Below are positions 20,788 through 30,539 of a stretch of DNA of 64,000 bases, piece after piece; the first letter of the stretch is position 1; each line of letters begins with the position of its first letter. This stretch comes from Microbacterium elymi. Lineage in GTDB: Bacteria; Actinomycetota; Actinomycetes; Actinomycetales; Microbacteriaceae. The stretch covers positions 744,001 through 808,000 of the forward strand of contig NZ_CP091139.2 of the NCBI RefSeq assembly GCF_021582895.2, written 5' to 3'. The position numbers were made by a program, and so were the translations under genes. The notes beneath the pieces are model-generated. The model ran no database searches. It saw only the letters and a program-made list of their open reading frames with translations, and had not been told where the DNA came from.

Positions 20788-22457
20788 ATGGCCGGCAACA
20801 CGGAATACGACCCGAGCGAGCTTGCAGCGGGTCTTCGAGAGGCTTCACCTGGGCGGCCGCGTTCGCGCGGAACACGCACCGCTACGCGCGTCGCCCTGCC
20901 CTCACCGATCCGCCGACGGGCCGGTCGTGGACGTACGCCGAGCTCGGCGCCGTCACCGGGCGCCTCGTCGCAGGGCTGCGATCCCGGGGCGTCGGCGTGG
21001 GCGACATCGTCTGCCACCAGCTGAAGAACACCCCCGAGTTCGCGTTCCTGTACATCGCCGCGCAGGGCCTGCGCGCGGTGAGCTCGCCGATGAACTTCCG
21101 GCTGGCGCCGGCCGAGACCGCGCACATCCTCGACGGCGCGAAGCCCGCGGTGTTCGTCTACGACGGAACGGATGCCGCGAACGTCACGGCCGCGCTCGAG
21201 ATCGCCGCGCACCGACCCCGCATCCTCGCGGCCGTCGGCGGCGGATCCGACGGGCTCGTCGAGGGTGCGATCCCGTTCGAGGACCTGATCGCCGCGGACG
21301 CGGCATCCTTCCACGCCCCCGAGGGCGCGAGCACCTGGGACGAGACCAGCCGGCTGTACACCAGCGGGACCACCGGCATGCCCAAGGCGGTGCCGCTGAC
21401 GAGCCTGAACGAGATGCTCACCGCGCACGACGTGACGATGCACTTCCCGCTCGGACCGAGTGACAAGACCATGAACATGTCGCCCTGGTTCCACCGCGGC
21501 GGCAACTACTGCGCCGGTCCGAACACCGCGTTCTTCGTCGGTGCCGAGGTCGTCACGCTCCCACAGTTCGACCCCGAGATCGTGCTCGATGCGGTCCAGG
21601 AGCACCGCCTCACCTATGTGGTCGGGGCACCGACCAACCTGGAGCGCCTGGCGGACGCGCAGGAGGCACGGCCCCGCGACCTGTCCAGCCTGCACGGCAT
21701 CGTCACCATGGGCGCCCCGCTCAGCCACGATGCGGCGCTGCGCTACCAGCGCGTGCTGACCCCGCGGATCGCCAACGGGTACGGCACCACCGAGGCGTTC
21801 TGGAACACGTATCTGCGACCGGACGACCTGCCCGCGGCCGCCGGTGCCGCCGGCCGCGCCTGCCTGGACGACGACGTCGCCGTGGTGCGGGTCCAGACCG
21901 ACCGGATCTCGGCCCCCGACGAGCTGGCGCGCAAGGACGGGCACGAGATCGGCGAGATCATCATGCGGTCGGTGAAGTCCGGCTACGCGTACCTGGGCAA
22001 CCCCGACGAACAGGCGGAGAAGTTCCGCGACGGCTGGGTCTACCCCGGCGACCTGGCCAGCTGGGACGAGGACGAGATCGTCACCATCGTCGGCCGCAAG
22101 GACGACATGATCATCTCCGGCGGCGAGAACGTGCACCCGGTCCAGGTGGAAGAGGTGCTCGCCTCGCATCCGTCGGTGGCCGACTCGATCGTCGTCGGAC
22201 TGCCCGACCCGGAATGGGGCGAGCTGGTCGTCGCGTACGTGCAGCCGCGGGATGGTGCGCTGACGGATGTCGCGGCCGCGGCATCCGAGCTGGACGCCCA
22301 CCTGCGCGCCAGCGTGAAGCTGGCCGACTACAAGCGGCCGCGACGGTACACGTTCGTGTCAGAGCTGCCGTACACGGCGACCGGCAAGAAGCAGCACTTC
22401 AAGCTCAAGGAGCAGGCGTCCGCCGACGCCCAGGAGGGTCGGTTCGTCTCGCCGTAG
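20788..22457 (+). CDS. AMP-forming acyl-CoA ligase/synthetase
   Basis: This is an ANL-superfamily enzyme of about 555 residues that activates a carboxylate as acyl-AMP and then usually as acyl-CoA. The phosphate loop is LYTSGTTGMPKAV near residue 190. Other blocks are NGYGTTEAFW, GWVYPGDLASWDEDEIVTIVGRKDDMIISGGENVHP and the C-terminal lysine region LPYTATGKKQHF. The substrate cannot be predicted, although the gap between the A3 and A5 motifs resembles fatty or aromatic acid ligases. Two insertions break the first 25 codons: at 20821 (GCTTGCAGC for GCTGCAGC) and about 20848 (AGGCTTCACC for AGGTTCACC). It follows the MetE-like gene by 65 bases. Confidence 0.9.
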
Positions 22458-22493
22458 CGCGGATAGCGCGGATAGCGCGGGTGGCGTCGAGGA

Positions 22494-22540
22494 TGTCAAC
22501 CTGAGTTGACATCCTCGAAAGGTGTCAACTATGGTTGACA
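22494..22540. promoter_or_regulatory. Twin 18-bp palindromes TGTCAAC-N4-GTTGACA
   Basis: Two perfect palindromes, TGTCAACCTGAGTTGACA (22494-22511) and TGTCAACTATGGTTGACA (22523-22540), are spaced 29 bases centre to centre just before the HTH gene. The second ends three bases before the ATG at 22543. Such paired symmetrical sites suggest cooperative repression, most simply autoregulation by the adjacent HTH protein. Confidence 0.8.
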
Positions 22541-22542
22541 GC

Positions 22543-22755
22543 ATGAGTGACGAAGCACGCACGGCGATCGGCGCAGCCGAGGGCGGTGAGCCGCTGGCCG
22601 AACTGCGGCGACTGCGGGCAGCACGGGCCGAGCTGGCCCGCGCCGAGGCCGAGCAGGTGCGGCGCGCGCGCAACCAGGGCTACTCCTGGGTGGCGATCGC
22701 CGATGCCCTCGCCGTGACGCGCCAGGCCGCTCATAAGAAATTCGGACGAAGATAG
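22543..22755 (+). CDS. Small helix-turn-helix protein (about 70 aa)
   Basis: This is a short DNA-binding protein of about 70 residues. The C-terminal half GYSWVAIADALAVTRQAAHKKFG is a clear helix-turn-helix of the type seen in small actinobacterial regulators. The N-terminal half is a charged, probably helical segment rich in Ala, Arg and Glu. ATG starts at 22531 and 22543 are both possible. I prefer 22543 because 22531 lies inside the palindrome and lacks a good ribosome binding site. The gene is followed after about 80 bases by an ABC exporter in the same direction. The likely function is a local regulator that binds the twin palindromes and controls both genes. Confidence 0.8.
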   Translation: MSDEARTAIGAAEGGEPLAELRRLRAARAELARAEAEQVRRARNQGYSWVAIADALAVTRQAAHKKFGRR

Positions 22756-22835
22756 ACCCGGCGCCATCGCTGTCGTCCGATTCGTCATCGTCGCATCCGC
22801 TGTCACATCCTCTGCCACATCCCCTGGAGACATCC

Positions 22836-24842
22836 ATGTCCGCCACCACGCAGGCTCCCGCACGCCGCTCCCCCTTCCGTCGTGGCAAGCCGGACGGCCC
22901 GCGCGCCAGCATCAGCCAGCTGCTGCCCGTACATATTCGAGCAGCGGGGCGTGATCACGATCGTGATCGTCCTGAGCATCGTCGGCGCGGCCGCGAGCCT
23001 CGGGCAGCCGCTGGTGGTCGGCCAGGTGATCGCCCGCGTCCAGTCCGGCAGTCCGCTGGGATCGCTGGTGTGGATCCTCGTCGCGCTGGTGGTCGCGGCA
23101 TCCATCGTCTCGGGCTACCAGCACTATCTGCTCGAGCGGACGGGTACCGCGGTCGTGTACTCGAGTCGACGGCGCCTGATCGCCCGCATCCTGCACCTGC
23201 CGATCAGCGAGTTCGATGCGCGCCGCACCGGCGACATCGTCTCGCGCGTGGGCACCGACACGACGCTGCTGTACGCGGTGCTCACGCAGGGACTGGCGGA
23301 TGCCGTGGGCAATTCGCTCATCTTCCTGGGGGCCCTGATCGCCATGGCCGTCATCGATCCGCTCGCTGCTCGTGCTGATCCTCATCGTGATCGGGGCATC
23401 CGTCGCGGTGGTCGGCACGCTGTCCGGCCGCATCCGCCGGCACACCCGGGTGCAGCAGGAGAAGGTCGGCGAGCTGGCCTCGGGGGTCGAGCGGGCGGTC
23501 GGGTCGATCCGCACCATCCGCGCCGCGGGCGCCGCCGAGCGCGAGCAGACGGCGATCACGACGGTGGCGCGCGAGACGTACGACGTCGGCGTGCGGATCG
23601 CCAAGGCGTCGGCGCTGGTCGTGCCGATCGCCGGGATCGCGCTGCAGGTGTCGCTGCTGGTGGTGCTGGGCGTGGGCGGGTACCGGGTGGCCGCAGGCGC
23701 GATCTCGATCGCGTCGCTGGTCACGTTCGTGATGTTCCTGTTCATGCTGATCCAGCCGCTGGGCACGTTCTTCGGCGCGATCATGTCGGTGAACCAGGCC
23801 CTGGGTGCGCTCGGCCGCATCCAGGAGGTGCTGGAGCTGCCCACCGAGACCGCCGACGATGCCGCGATCGCGGCGAGGGTCGCCGGCTCGCCCGCGCACG
23901 AGGTGCGGAGATCTCCCGAAATGAGGACCGGATCGGCCGAGAACGTCCTCGTCTCGTCAGATCTCCGCATCTCGGAGCGCGACGCGGCCCAGGGTGCGGC
24001 ATCCTTCCCCGCGATCGAGTTCCGCGACGTCCGCTTCGCGTACCCCGCCGCGGTGGTCGAGGCGCGCCGCAAGACCGAGTCCGAGGCGCTGGCGCTGCTC
24101 GAGTCGGCGCGGGTGGACACCTCGGGCCTGGACGAGGTCGAGCGGGCGACGGATGCCGGGGGTGAGGTGCTGCACGGCGTCTCGTTCACGGTGCCGCACG
24201 GCACTCGCGTGGCGCTGGTCGGGCCGTCCGGGGCGGGCAAGTCGACCACGCTCGCCCTGATCGAGCGGTTCTACGACCCGACCGGGGGCGCGATCCTCGT
24301 CGGCGGGCAGGATGTGCGCGCCCTGGATCGCGACGCCCTGCGCGCCCAGCTCGGATATGTGGAGCAGGATGCTCCGACGCTGGCCGGCACCATCGCCGAC
24401 AATCTGCGGCTGGCCTCACCCGAGGCATCCGATGCCGACTGCGAGCGCGTGCTGCGGGCGGTCAACCTCGGGGAGGTGATCGAGCGCAAGCCGGCTCGGC
24501 ATCGACGCGCAGGTCGGCGAGGCGGGGGTCATGCTCTCCGGAGGCGAGCGGCAGCGGCTGGCCATCGCGCGGGCGCTGCTGGCCGCTCCCCCGATCCTGC
24601 TGCTGGACGAGTCGACCTCGTCACTGGACGGCCTGAACGAGCAGCGGATGCGGGAGGCCATCGACGCGGTGGCCACGGGGCGCACGCTGATCGTGATCGC
24701 GCACCGGCTGTCGACCGTGGTCGATTCGGACCGCATCGTGGTGATGGACCACGGGCGGGTGGTCGGTCAGGGCACGCACTCCGAGCTGGTCGAGTCCACG
24801 CCCCTGTACCGCGACCTGGCCAAGCACCAGCTGCTGGTGTAG
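22836..24842 (+). CDS. ABC transporter, fused membrane and ATPase domains (ABCB/MsbA type)
   Basis: This half-size exporter has about 667 residues after repair. The membrane domain (residues about 30-330, six helices) contains FDARRTGDIVSRVGTDTTLL, typical of type I exporters. The ATPase domain has VALVGPSGAGKSTTL, VMLSGGERQRLAIARALL, ILLLDESTSSLDG and IVIAHRLSTVV. The linker between the domains is long and includes a palindromic repeat (23904-23969). Three insertions break the frame: 22928 (CCCGTAC for CCGTAC), 23362 (CTCGCTGCTC for CTGCTGCTC) and 24486 (CAAGCCGG for CAGCCGG). The substrate is unknown. The small HTH gene precedes it. Confidence 0.9.
23904..23969. repeat. Palindromic repeat inside the ABC exporter gene
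   Basis: Arms TGCGGAGATCT (23904-23914) and AGATCTCCGCA (23959-23969) are perfectly complementary. The intervening bases are also partly self-complementary. The element lies in frame in the linker between membrane and ATPase domains, encoding a stretch without family conservation. It may be an intergenic-type repeat that has been absorbed by the gene. Confidence 0.7.
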
Positions 24843-24904
24843 CGCGGGTCGGGGCGGCCCGCACCCGCGGCCTGCGCCACCGCGCCCGCGCCCGGGGCGC
24901 CCGG

Positions 24905-24994
24905 CGCGCGTTGCGCCCGACCCGCGCGTTGCGCCCGACCCGCGCGTTGCGCCCGACCCGCGCGTTGCGCCCGACCCGCGCGTTGCGCCCGACC
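24905..24994. repeat. Five perfect 18-bp tandem repeats
   Basis: CGCGCGTTGCGCCCGACC is repeated five times without a change. The unit length is a multiple of three, but no start codon or ribosome binding site suggests translation. It lies between the convergent ABC exporter and pckG genes. Confidence 0.9.
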
Positions 24995-25018
24995 CGCGCC
25001 GCGACTGCACATCAAATC

Positions 25019-25062
25019 GCCGAGTGCACACCAATCTCGGTCAAGACTGATGTGCACTCGGC
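25019..25062. terminator. Inverted repeat between convergent genes, terminator candidate
   Basis: GCCGAGTGCACA (25019-25030) and TGTGCACTCGGC (25051-25062) are perfectly complementary around a 20-base loop. The loop and flanks are AT-rich compared with the surroundings. It lies 26 bases past the pckG stop and is well placed to end both convergent transcripts. Confidence 0.55.
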
Positions 25063-25087
25063 CAAATCGTACGATCTCGAGGAGAGA

Positions 25088-26981
25088 TCAGGACGTGGCG
25101 GCGGCGGAGGCCTGGTTCAGGCGGTAGCGCAGGGCCGACAGCTCGGCCTGCAGCGCCGGCGGGACGCGACCGTCGAACTTCGCGTAGAACTCCTCGGTGA
25201 GATCGGCCTCCTGCGCCCAGGTCGACGGGTCGACCGCGAACAGCTCCGCGAGGTCGTCGGCGGAGACATCCAGTCCGTCCAGGTTGAGGTCCTCGGTGCG
25301 CGGCAGCCGGCCGATCGCGCTGTCGACGGCCGGGACGGCACCGTCGACACGGCGGACGATCCACTCGATCACACGGGAATTGTCGCCGAAGCCCGGCCAC
25401 AGGAACCGGCCGTCGGCGCCCTTGCGGAACCAGTTCACCTGGAAGATGCGCGGCGCCTTGTCGAACCGCATCTTCTGCCCGACCTTGAGCCAGTGGCCGA
25501 AGTAGTCGGCCATGTTGTATCCGCAGAACGGCAGCATCGCGAACGGATCGCGGCGCAAGCTCGCCGACCGTCCCCTCGGCGGCGGCGGTGCGCTCGCTGG
25601 AGATGGTCGAGCCGAGGAACACTCCATGCGTCCAGTCGGTGGCCTCGACCACGAGCGGGACGTTCGTGGCGCGGCGGCCGCCGAACAGGATCGCGTCCAG
25701 CGGGACGGCCTCTTCCCAGTCGTCGGCGATCTGCGGGCACTGCGCCGCGCTGACCGTGAAGCGCGAGTTGGGGTGGGCGGCGGGGCGTCCCGAGTCGGGC
25801 GACCAGGCGTTGCCCTCCCAGTCGGTGAGGCCCTCGGGCACGATGTCGGTCAGCCCCTCCCACCACACATCGCCGTCGGCGCGCAGCGCGACGTTCGTGA
25901 AGATCGTGTTTCCCCAGAGCGTCTCGACCGCGGTGACGTTGGTCGACTCGCCGGTCCCGGGCGCGACGCCGAAGAAACCCGCTTCGGGGTTGATCGCCCA
26001 CAGCCGTCCGTCCTCGCCGGGCCGCAGCCAGGCGATGTCGTCGCCGAGGGTCTCGACACGCCAGCCGGGGATCGTCGGCCGCAGCATCGCGAGGTTCGTC
26101 TTGCCGCACGCGGACGGGAACGCCGCCGCCAGGTGGTACTTCTTGCCCTCGGGCGAGATGACGCGGATCAGCAGCATGTGCTCGGCGAGCCATCCCTCAT
26201 TCCGGCCGATGACCGAGGCGATCCGCAGGGCGAAGCACTTCTTCGCGAGGATCGCGTTGCCGCCGTAGCCGGAGCCGTAGGAGTAGACCTCGAGCGTGTC
26301 GGGGAAGTGCACGATGTACTTCTCGTCGTTGCACGGCCACACGACATCCGGCTGCCCGGACTCGAGCGGAGCGCCGACCGAGTGCACCGTCTTCACCCAC
26401 GGCGCACCCTCGGCGATCAGCTGCGTGACGCTCTCGCCCACTCGGGTCATGATGCCGATGGATGCCACGGCATAGGCGCTGTCGGTGATCTGAACGCCGA
26501 TGTGCGACAGGGGCCCGCCCACCGCGCCCATCGAGAACGGGATCACGAACATGGTGCGGCCGCGCATCGAGCCGGCGAACACCCCGTTCAGGGTCTCGCG
26601 CATCTGCGCGGGATCGGCCCAGTTGTTGGTGGGCCCGGCGTCGTCGGCCGTGGCCGAGCAGATGAACGTGCGCGCCTCGGTGCGCGCCACATCCTTCGCA
26701 TCGGAGCGGGCCAGGTACGAGCCCGGCCGCCACTCGGGGTTGAGCTTGATCAGCTTGCCCTCGTCGGTCATCTGGCGCAGCAGGGCGTCGTTCTCGGCCC
26801 GAGACCCGTCGATCCAGTGGACGCGGTCGGGCTGGGTGAGCGCGGCGATCTCGTCGACCCAGTCGACGAGCTCCTGCATCCCCGGACCGGTGATGTCCGG
26901 GCGGCTGCCGAACTCGCGCACGTCACGCAGGGCTCGGATGCCGTTCGAGGCGGTGCGGGTGAACGATTCGGCAAGGGCCAT
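25088..26981 (-). CDS. pckG: Phosphoenolpyruvate carboxykinase (GTP)
   Basis: PckG converts oxaloacetate and GTP to phosphoenolpyruvate and starts gluconeogenesis. The repaired protein has about 630 residues, close to the usual 600-630. Visible are [23 protein letters not shown], the cysteine-containing P-loop [15 protein letters not shown] and the substrate and GTP loops ending FNVNWFRKG-like ([26 protein letters not shown]). The frame breaks at 25557: the coding strand has CTTGCGC where CTGCGC would join GTVGEL to [22 protein letters not shown]. The gene is divergent from the RamB-like regulator at 27117, which is a known regulator type for acetate and gluconeogenic genes. Confidence 0.95.
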
Positions 26982-26999
26982 GTCTGCTCCCAAAAGTCG

Positions 27000-27116
27000 A
27001 CAGGTGGATCGGATCGGACGATCAGATCTTCGCTGCCTCCACTCTCGCAAGGTCATCGCGGGTCTTTCCCGGGAAATGCGCGCAAAGAAGCCGGGTTCTT
27101 TCGCTATCCTCAAGGA
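27000..27116. promoter_or_regulatory. Divergent pckG/ramB promoter region with TTTCCCGGGAAA palindrome
   Basis: The gap between the divergent genes contains a perfect palindrome TTTCCCGGGAAA (27065-27076), followed closely by ATGCGCGCAAAG. Corynebacterial RamB binds short AT-flanked TTTGC-type sites, and GCGCAAAG is only a partial match. I cannot assign -35 and -10 boxes with confidence. Confidence 0.4.
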
Positions 27117-28558
27117 ATGGCGTCCTCCGTCCAGCTCAGCACTCTGGGCCACCGCATCCGTCACCATCGCGTCACCCTCGGGCTCACGCTCGACGAGCTC
27201 GGCGCCCAGGTCGGCGTGGCCGGCAGCCACCTCAGCCTGATCGAGAACGGCAAGCGCGAGCCCAAGCTCTCGCTGCTGCAGGAGATCGCCCGGGTGACGG
27301 GGACGGATGTCACGGACCTGCTGTCGGCGGAGCCGCCCAATCACCGGGCCGCCCTGGAGATCGAGCTGGACCGCGCGCAGACCAGCCCGGTCTTCCGGCG
27401 GCTCGGCATCCCGCCGATCAAGGTCACCAAGAGCACCAGCGACGAGATGATCGAGTCCGTGCTCGGGCTCGCACCGTGAACTGCAGCGGCGCGAGCACGA
27501 GGCCATCGCCACCCCCGAAGAGGCGCGCCGGGCCAACACCGAGGTTGCGGCTGCACATGCGCACGCAGAACAACTACCTGCCCGAGATCGAGCAGCTCGC
27601 CGAGAAGCAGTTGAAGGCGGCCGGTCATACTTCGGGTGCGCTCACCCACCGCTCGGTGAGCATCATGGCCTCGGCAGCTCGGATTCGAGCTGATCTATGT
27701 CAACGACCTCCCGCATTCGGCCCGGTCGGTGACCGATCTGGAGAACGGGCGGATCTACCTGCCACCCGCCTCGATCCCCGGCGGCCACGGTCTGCGCTCG
27801 ATGGCGCTGCAGGCGATGGCGCATCGGCTCCTCGGCCACACGCCGCCGACCGACTACGCCGACTTCCTCCGGCAGCGGCTGGAGATCAACTACTACGCCG
27901 CCTCCTGCCTGATGCCCGAGACAGCATCGGTCGGGTTCCTGCAGCAGGCCAAGAAGGACCGCAACCTGGCGGTCGAGGACTTCCGCGACGCATTCGGGGT
28001 CACGCATGAGGCGGCCGGGATGCGGATGACGAACCTGCTCACCCAGCACCTGGGCATCCGGCTGCACTTCCTGCGGGTGGACGGCTCGGGCGCGATCTCG
28101 CGGGTCTACGAGAACGACGATCTGCCGCTGCCGATGGATGTCACCGGCGCCGTCGAGGGGCAGACCGTGTGCCGGAAGTTCTCCGCCCGATCGGCGTTCG
28201 ACGAGCAGAACCGCACCGTCGAGCACTACCAGTACACCGACACCCCGGCCGGCACGTTCTGGTGCGCGACTCAGACCGGGACCAGCACGAACGGCGAGTT
28301 CTCGATCACCGTGGGCGTGCCGTTCGACGACGCGAAATGGTTCCGCGGCCGCGGGACGACCGCGCGGGCGACCTCGACCTGCCCGGACGAGAGCGCTGCC
28401 GCCGCCCCTCACGGGAGCTGTCGACCCGGTGGGAGGGCCGCGCCTGGCCGAGCGCCCGGGTGCACATGCAGATGTTCAGCCCGCTGCCGAGCGGTCTGTT
28501 CCCCGGCGTGGACGACGGCGAGGTGTACGCCTTCCTGGACAAGCACGCGCCCGCCTGA
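27117..28558 (+). CDS. ramB: RamB-type transcriptional regulator (XRE HTH plus ImmA/IrrE-like domain)
   Basis: This regulator of acetate and short-chain acyl metabolism has about 479 residues after repair. An N-terminal XRE helix-turn-helix ([32 protein letters not shown], residues about 20-50) is followed by an ImmA/IrrE-like and short-chain acyl-regulator region with [40 protein letters not shown]. The C-terminus shows TFWCATQTG and [22 protein letters not shown]. Four indels break the frame: about 27471, 27541, 27677 (insertions) and 28388 (loss). Divergent pckG is the obvious target. The repaired reading is needed for a meaningful protein. Confidence 0.85.
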
Positions 28559-28631
28559 GCCGGTGCGCCCGGCGCAGCCCCGCTCGGCCCTCCCGTGATG
28601 CCTGCGGTCCGGATGCCCCGGCCGGGATGCC

Positions 28632-29725
28632 TCAGCCCGTGATGAATCGGGCGTAGCGCTCCAGCGCCGCAGCGACCTCGGCGTCGGTGGCGGCATCCGG
28701 GACGAGCAGCTTCCGGCACCGGGTCGTCCGCGTGTCGGCCGACCGCCTTGGAGTGCGCCCAGACCCCCGCGACCGCACCGCGGGCGAGCACGATCGGGCG
28801 CACCATGCCGTTCTTGGCCGGCCCGACGACCGCGGCAACGTCGGGAGCGCACACCCGAGAGCGATCGAGGTAGGAGAGGTAGTACTCGTCGAACGACGGC
28901 AGCGCCAGCACGCTCGGCGCGCGCGGCCGGCTGCGCGGCAGGTCGCGCGCGACGAACACGTCCTCGTCGACCTCGACGAGGCGACCGGCGGATGCTGCAG
29001 CCGCCTGCCGCGCGACGGTCAGGGGCAGTCCCGACCACCATGCGAAGTCGCCCGCGTCGGCCGGGCCGTGCCCGTCGATGTAGCGGACGAACAGCTCGAC
29101 CAGCGGATCCGGCGGGGTCACGGCATCCGTCACCCACTCGTCGACGAGGACGAAGCACTGCTCGCGCGCGATGGCGCCCTCGCGGCGCACCACCGGACCC
29201 TGGCACAGCACGCCCCGCACGCCGAGTGCATACAGCAGGTGGTAGCCCCGCTGCCCGCCCGGATCGACCCCGGCTGCGGAGAAGACCTCGAACAGCTCGG
29301 CGCGGTTCAGACGCCCGCCACCGCGCAGCGCCACCACCGCGGCGGTCTCGGCGCGCCGCATGCTCTCTTCGTCCAGGCCGAGCTGGCGCTGACGGCCGGC
29401 CGCGGCGCGCAGCTTGCCGGGCACCGGTGACCGACAGCATCCACGGCAGATCCCGCGCTGGGACGATATGGATGGTGCCGCGCATCGTCCAGGAGCGCAC
29501 CAGCCGGCCCGCGTCGAACAGAGCGTCCACGTCGGCGAGGGTGGGAGCGCCGCGGGTGCGGGCGGCCAGCGCCCAGCGCCCGCCCCAGAACTCCTGCGCC
29601 TGCACCGCCAGCATGTGGTCGGCGGCCTCCGCGACGGTGGCGGCCGGCGCCGACAGCCGGTGGGACCGGAGGCGCTGGGCGAGCAGGCGGGTGCGGGAGG
29701 CGGGGGCCCGGCGCGTGATCGTCAC
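28632..29725 (-). CDS. Winged helix DNA-binding domain protein (AlkZ-like family)
   Basis: The repaired protein has about 363 residues and belongs to the winged-helix family that includes the DNA glycosylases AlkX/AlkZ. The N-terminus LLAQRLRSHRLSAPAATVAEAADHMLAVQAQEFWGGRWALAAR is typical, then SWTMRGTIHIVPARDLPWML, and a later PSFDEYYLSYLDRS. Family members unhook crosslinks or remove alkylated bases, but many are uncharacterised. Two insertions break the frame: 29412 (CAAGCTGCGC for CAGCTGCGC in the coding strand) and about 28706 (GAAGCTGCTC for GAGCTGCTC). The GTG start near 29725 is uncertain. Confidence 0.78.
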
Positions 29726-29810
29726 TCTGACATCCTCGCGCCGGGCTCCGACGTCGCCGGCGACGTCACGCACGCTGGCGCCGCCCGTCGGAGCACGGTG
29801 CGGGCCGGTC

Positions 29811-30161
29811 TCACCACGGGCGCCACAGCGTGAACAGCAGGATCAGCGCCGCGACGCAGATGACGGCGACCGCCGCGGCCACCAGCGCCGGCAGCCGCCC
29901 GCCCGAGACCAGCGTCTGATCGCGGACGAGTCCGAGGTGCACCCGCCGATAGCGCACCGTGCACAGCACCCAGGCGATCCCCGCCAGCGCGATCCCCGCC
30001 ACACCCAGCAGCGCCGCCCATCCCCCGAGCGCATCGATCAGGTACTTTATCGCGACGGCGTTGCCCACCACGAGCGCGAGACACGTGCGCCGCCAGGCCA
30101 GCAGCGTCCGCTCGGTCTGCAGACCGGGGTCGAACGGGCGCTCGTGCGCAGCATCCGTCAT
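29811..30161 (-). CDS. DUF202 membrane protein, second of pair
   Basis: This is a 116-residue membrane protein with three helices. It contains the DUF202 segment LQTERTLLAWRRTCLALVVGNAVAIKYL. The function of the family is unknown. The ATG overlaps the stop of the YidH-like gene at 30158, so the two are coupled. The frame is intact. Confidence 0.85.
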   Translation of the reverse strand: MTDAAHERPFDPGLQTERTLLAWRRTCLALVVGNAVAIKYLIDALGGWAALLGVAGIALAGIAWVLCTVRYRRVHLGLVRDQTLVSGGRLPALVAAAVAVICVAALILLFTLWRPW

Positions 30162-30517
30162 AGGAACAGGCCGACCACCAGCAGCAGGACGGCCAGCACC
30201 ACCCCGATCACGATCACCGGTCCGGTCGAGGGCCCCGGCAGCGCGCGACCGAGCCGCATCGCGCGCTCGTGCCGGGCCCACGACAGCCAGGAGTGGATCG
30301 CGGCGAGAACGGCCAGCAGCACGAACACGACGGCGGCGATGAAGCGCAGGACCGGCTGGATGTCGAGCTTCAGCGCCTCGATCGCGACCCCGACGGCCAG
30401 CAGCGCGAGCGAGGTGCGGATCCAAGCCAGGAACGTGCGCTCGTTGGCGAGACTGAAGCGCGGATCCGGCTCGTCGCCCACGGAATAGACGCTCTGCGGA
30501 TGGCGCTTCTCGGTCAC
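30158..30517 (-). CDS. YidH-like DUF202 membrane protein, first of pair
   Basis: This is a membrane protein of about 119 residues with three helices and the hallmark FSLANERTFLAWIRTSLALLAVGVAIEAL. YidH proteins have no established function. I use the GTG at 30517. An in-frame ATG at 30553 would add twelve residues with no conservation. It overlaps the next DUF202 gene by four bases and lies just upstream of the APC permease stop. Confidence 0.82.
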   Translation of the reverse strand: MTEKRHPQSVYSVGDEPDPRFSLANERTFLAWIRTSLALLAVGVAIEALKLDIQPVLRFIAAVVFVLLAVLAAIHSWLSWARHERAMRLGRALPGPSTGPVIVIGVVLAVLLLVVGLFL

Positions 30518-30539
30518 ACCGTCGATCCTACGGCGGCGA

